This document shows, one piece after another, positions 6,728 through 7,896 of a stretch of 7,896 nucleotides of DNA. The position numbers and the translations under genes were made by a program. Positions within the stretch are counted from its first letter, which is position 1. Every line of letters begins with the position of its first letter. Origin of the DNA: JAVBMO01 sp031552355 (lineage in GTDB: Bacteria > Bacteroidota > Bacteroidia > Bacteroidales > P3); assembly GCA_031552355.1 (NCBI GenBank), contig JAVBMO010000152.1:1-7896 (forward strand), in the 5' to 3' direction. Under the pieces are notes generated by a model that was not told the DNA's origin, made no database searches, and saw nothing but the letters and a program-made list of their open reading frames with translations.

Positions 6728-6752
6728 TTGAACATCCGGAGAACCACAGAGG

Positions 6753-6771
6753 ATTTTGCCAAGGGCAAAAT
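6753..6771. repeat. Hairpin ATTTTGCC-AAG-GGCAAAAT
   Basis: This is a perfect 8-bp stem with a 3-nt loop, the counterpart of the hairpin at 6593-6607 with a longer stem and a different loop. It lies directly after GAGAACCACAGAGG. Confidence 0.7.
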
Positions 6772-6795
6772 GAATCCTGTAAATCAAATTTCAGA

Positions 6796-6849
6796 CAGGA
6801 TTAACGCTATTAACAAGAAAGTAAAACCTGTAAATCTTGTTCATCCTGT
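6796..6849. repeat. Nonad array with dyad symmetry (six 9-bp units)
   Basis: Six successive 9-bp units fill exactly 54 bp. The first three are of the CAGGATTAA type, the last three of its reverse-complement type (for example AAATCTTGT, TCATCCTGT). The array can therefore fold back: GACAGGAT (6794-6801) pairs with ATCCTGTC (6843-6850) and AACAAGA (6812-6818) with TCTTGTT (6835-6841), with a 10-nt bulge on one side. Two similar units occur at 6772-6789. Confidence 0.7.
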
Positions 6850-6859
6850 CGGAGAAAGG

Positions 6860-6874
6860 TGTCGCACAGCGACA
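6860..6874. repeat. Hairpin TGTCGC-ACA-GCGACA
   Basis: A perfect 6-bp GC-rich stem with a 3-nt loop lies 10 bp beyond the nonad dyad. It is the most GC-rich structure in an otherwise AT-rich tract. There is no adjacent T-run on either strand, so it is not a standard terminator. Confidence 0.65.
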
Positions 6875-6911
6875 AACATTTTCAATTCTCCATTCAAAAA
6901 GGCTGTTTCAT

Positions 6912-6939
6912 TTTCAATTCTCAACTTTCAATTCTCAAT
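6912..6939. repeat. Heptad array 2 (alternating TTTCAAT and TCTCAAY)
   Basis: Four 7-bp units start at 6912, 6919, 6926 and 6933, alternating TTTCAAT with TCTCAAC or TCTCAAT. It directly follows a GGCTGTTTCAT box, as heptad array 1 does. Confidence 0.7.
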
Positions 6940-6957
6940 TTTAAAAAGGCTGTTCAT

Positions 6958-6978
6958 TCTCAATTTTCCATTCTCAAT
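6958..6978. repeat. Heptad array 3, touching the murB stop codon
   Basis: Three 7-bp units (TCTCAAT, TTTCCAT, TCTCAAT) run from 6958 to 6978. The last base is also the final base of the murB TAA stop codon (6978-6980 on the minus strand), so no unrelated sequence separates the gene from the repeats. Confidence 0.65.
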
Positions 6979-7896
6979 TAAAGAAGTATATTTGCTTCAC
7001 ATTCAAGTTCTATTCCGTATTTTTCTTTTACCGATTTCAGAATGGCTTGCGCCAAATCCCAAATTTGCTGCCCTGTGGCATTGCCATGATTTACCAAAAT
7101 AAGCGCCTGTTTTTCATAAACTCCGGCATCGCCTTGACGTTTCCCTTTCCATCCGGCCTGTTCAATCAACCATCCGGCAGATAATTTCACACCTTTTTCA
7201 TCCTGAAAATAAACGATATCCGGATATTTGTTTTTCAATCGTTCAAATTCTGCTTGGAAAACAATCGGATTTTTAAAAAAACTGCCAACACTACCTATCA
7301 TTTCTGGAAGTGGAAGTTTTTCTTTGCGAATGTCTGCCACAATTCCGCCTATATCCTGAATGGTCGGACGCATTATCTTTTTATATTCCAATTTTGTTTT
7401 TATACCATTGTAACAAACGTTCAATATAGGATTTCTCGATAATCGAAAAACTACCGAAGTAACAATGTATTGGTTTTTTAATTCGTTTTTAAATATACTT
7501 TGGCGATAGGCAAATTTGCATTCAGCGTTAGAAAATATCCGTTTTTTGCCTGTGGCAATTTCAACGGTTTCCACTTCTTCAATACTGTCTTTGCTTTCAG
7601 TGCCATAAGCACCCATATTTTGCACAGGACAAGCGCCTACGCTTCCCGGCACTGCCGAAAGATTTTCTAATCCTCCCCAATTCTTATTTAAACAATAGTT
7701 TACAAAATCACTCCAAACTTCTCCCGCTTGCACTCGTAGCCAAACTTCATCTTCAGTTTCTTTTACTATTTTTTTGCCCATTGTGGACATTTTCACAATC
7801 AAGCCATCGAAAAAGCTATTTACAAACAACAGGTTACTTCCGCCGCCAATAACCAAATAAGATTCCTTTTGCATTAAGCCGGAATTTAGTAGTGCC
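6978..7896 (-). CDS. murB: UDP-N-acetylmuramate dehydrogenase MurB, 5' end beyond the right window edge
   Basis: MurB reduces UDP-GlcNAc-enolpyruvate to UDP-MurNAc with NADPH and FAD, the second committed step of peptidoglycan precursor synthesis in the cytoplasm. Numbering from the Met at 7874, the FAD-binding IGGGSNLLF (9-17) and ENLSAVPGSVGACPVQNMGAYG (70-91) segments are present. The active-site residues expected from E. coli MurB are R124 in FAYRQSIFK, the proton-donor serine S198 in GSFFKNP, and the C-terminal glutamate E293 in ECEANIL. The ATG at 7874 is almost certainly internal. The frame stays open to the window edge (reading ALLNSGL before that Met), and MurB proteins carry a few dozen residues before the GGGSN motif. 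Visible length is about 305 codons against roughly 340 for the family. The 3' end runs straight into the repeat tract with no intrinsic terminator. Confidence 0.96.
   Translation of the reverse strand, partial: ALLNSGLMQKESYLVIGGGSNLLFVNSFFDGLIVKMSTMGKKIVKETEDEVWLRVQAGEVWSDFVNYCLNKNWGGLENLSAVPGSVGACPVQNMGAYGTESKDSIEEVETVEIATGKKRIFSNAECKFAYRQSIFKNELKNQYIVTSVVFRLSRNPILNVCYNGIKTKLEYKKIMRPTIQDIGGIVADIRKEKLPLPEMIGSVGSFFKNPIVFQAEFERLKNKYPDIVYFQDEKGVKLSAGWLIEQAGWKGKRQGDAGVYEKQALILVNHGNATGQQIWDLAQAILKSVKEKYGIELECEANILL

Larger units (their letters stand above)
6506..6954. repeat. Four copies of a GGCTGTT(T)CATT box
   Basis: The box occurs at 6506-6512, 6633-6639, 6901-6907 and 6948-6954. Three copies read AAAAAGGCTGTT and one TTTTTGGCTGTT. 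Each is followed by CATT and then an AT-rich TCAAT-type array. On the murB strand it reads AACAGCCTTTTT. A short T-run follows, but no stem precedes it, so it is not an intrinsic terminator by itself. Confidence 0.75.
6479..6978. repeat. Composite intergenic repeat tract between murB and the uncharacterised gene
   Basis: About 500 bp without a credible gene is built of short repeated modules. Two successive units show the same order: GGCTGTT box, AT-rich stretch, ACACAGAGTGCC (6530-6541 and 6679-6690), AT-rich stretch, GAGAACCACAGAGG (6577-6590 and 6739-6752), a TTTGCC/GGCAAA hairpin (6593-6607 and 6753-6771), and TTTCAGACAGGATT (6608-6621 and 6789-6802). Spacing between copies varies from about 127 to 181 bp because of small insertions. 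The second unit is followed by a 9-bp-period dyad array, another hairpin and two further GGCTGTT boxes with heptad arrays. A plus-strand open frame at 6686-7102 merely translates this tract and antisense murB. Such mosaics resemble intergenic repeats seen across Bacteroidota genomes; no transposase is present here. Confidence 0.85.

Noticed and set aside
6479..6978. CRISPR array
   Set aside because: Repeats are short (7, 9 or 12-14 bp), differ in spacing, include opposite orientations, and have no unique spacers of uniform length and no cas genes.
6686..7102. Plus-strand open frame of 138 codons
   Set aside because: Its first two thirds translate the intergenic repeats (NFEFRILNFEL-type peptides) and the rest is antisense to murB; it has no recognisable domain.
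7872..7874. Met codon as the true murB start
   Set aside because: The frame continues open to the window edge and the FAD-binding GGGSN motif would begin only about 10 residues in, too close to the N-terminus for MurB.

Overview
The window looks like chromosomal DNA from a member of the Bacteroidota. Supporting signs are AT-rich intergenic DNA, no obvious Shine-Dalgarno sites before most starts, perfect TAnnTTTG promoter elements (the Bacteroidota -7 box) before two genes, and protein sequences that read like Bacteroidota family members (a class II ribonucleotide reductase, a short arginine decarboxylase, RecR with a TTVEGDTT Toprim motif). No phage, transposase, plasmid or CRISPR genes are visible.

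Layout, left to right. A ribonucleotide reductase gene (nrdJ, minus strand) runs off the left edge; its N-terminal 554 codons are visible. A gene-free stretch of about 415 bp separates it from divergently transcribed recR (plus strand). recR meets a convergent arginine decarboxylase gene (minus strand), and one symmetric hairpin between them can terminate both. After a 200-bp leader/promoter region comes a compact minus-strand cluster read from right to left: murB (its 5' end lies beyond the right edge), a roughly 500-bp repeat tract, an uncharacterised acidic protein, a DEDDh 3'-5' exonuclease with an ExoX-like C-terminus, and a fumarylacetoacetate hydrolase-family enzyme. The last three genes are spaced 11 and 21 bp apart and probably share a transcript.

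The genes are mostly housekeeping: dNTP synthesis, recombinational repair, polyamine synthesis, peptidoglycan precursor synthesis, a nuclease and an oxaloacetate/acylpyruvate-type hydrolase. I see no novel multi-gene system.

The unusual part is the non-coding tract at about 6479-6978. It is a mosaic of short repeat families: four copies of a GGCTGTT box, arrays with a 7-bp period, an array with a 9-bp period and dyad symmetry, paired 'cacagag' boxes, and small hairpins whose stems are kept while the loops differ. Two successive units carry the same modules in the same order, so this is a composite intergenic repeat rather than random AT-rich sequence. Other points of interest are a 72-residue N-terminal extension on NrdJ that begins with a sliding-clamp-motif-like peptide, and a dyad plus direct repeat just inside the predicted transcript of the arginine decarboxylase gene.
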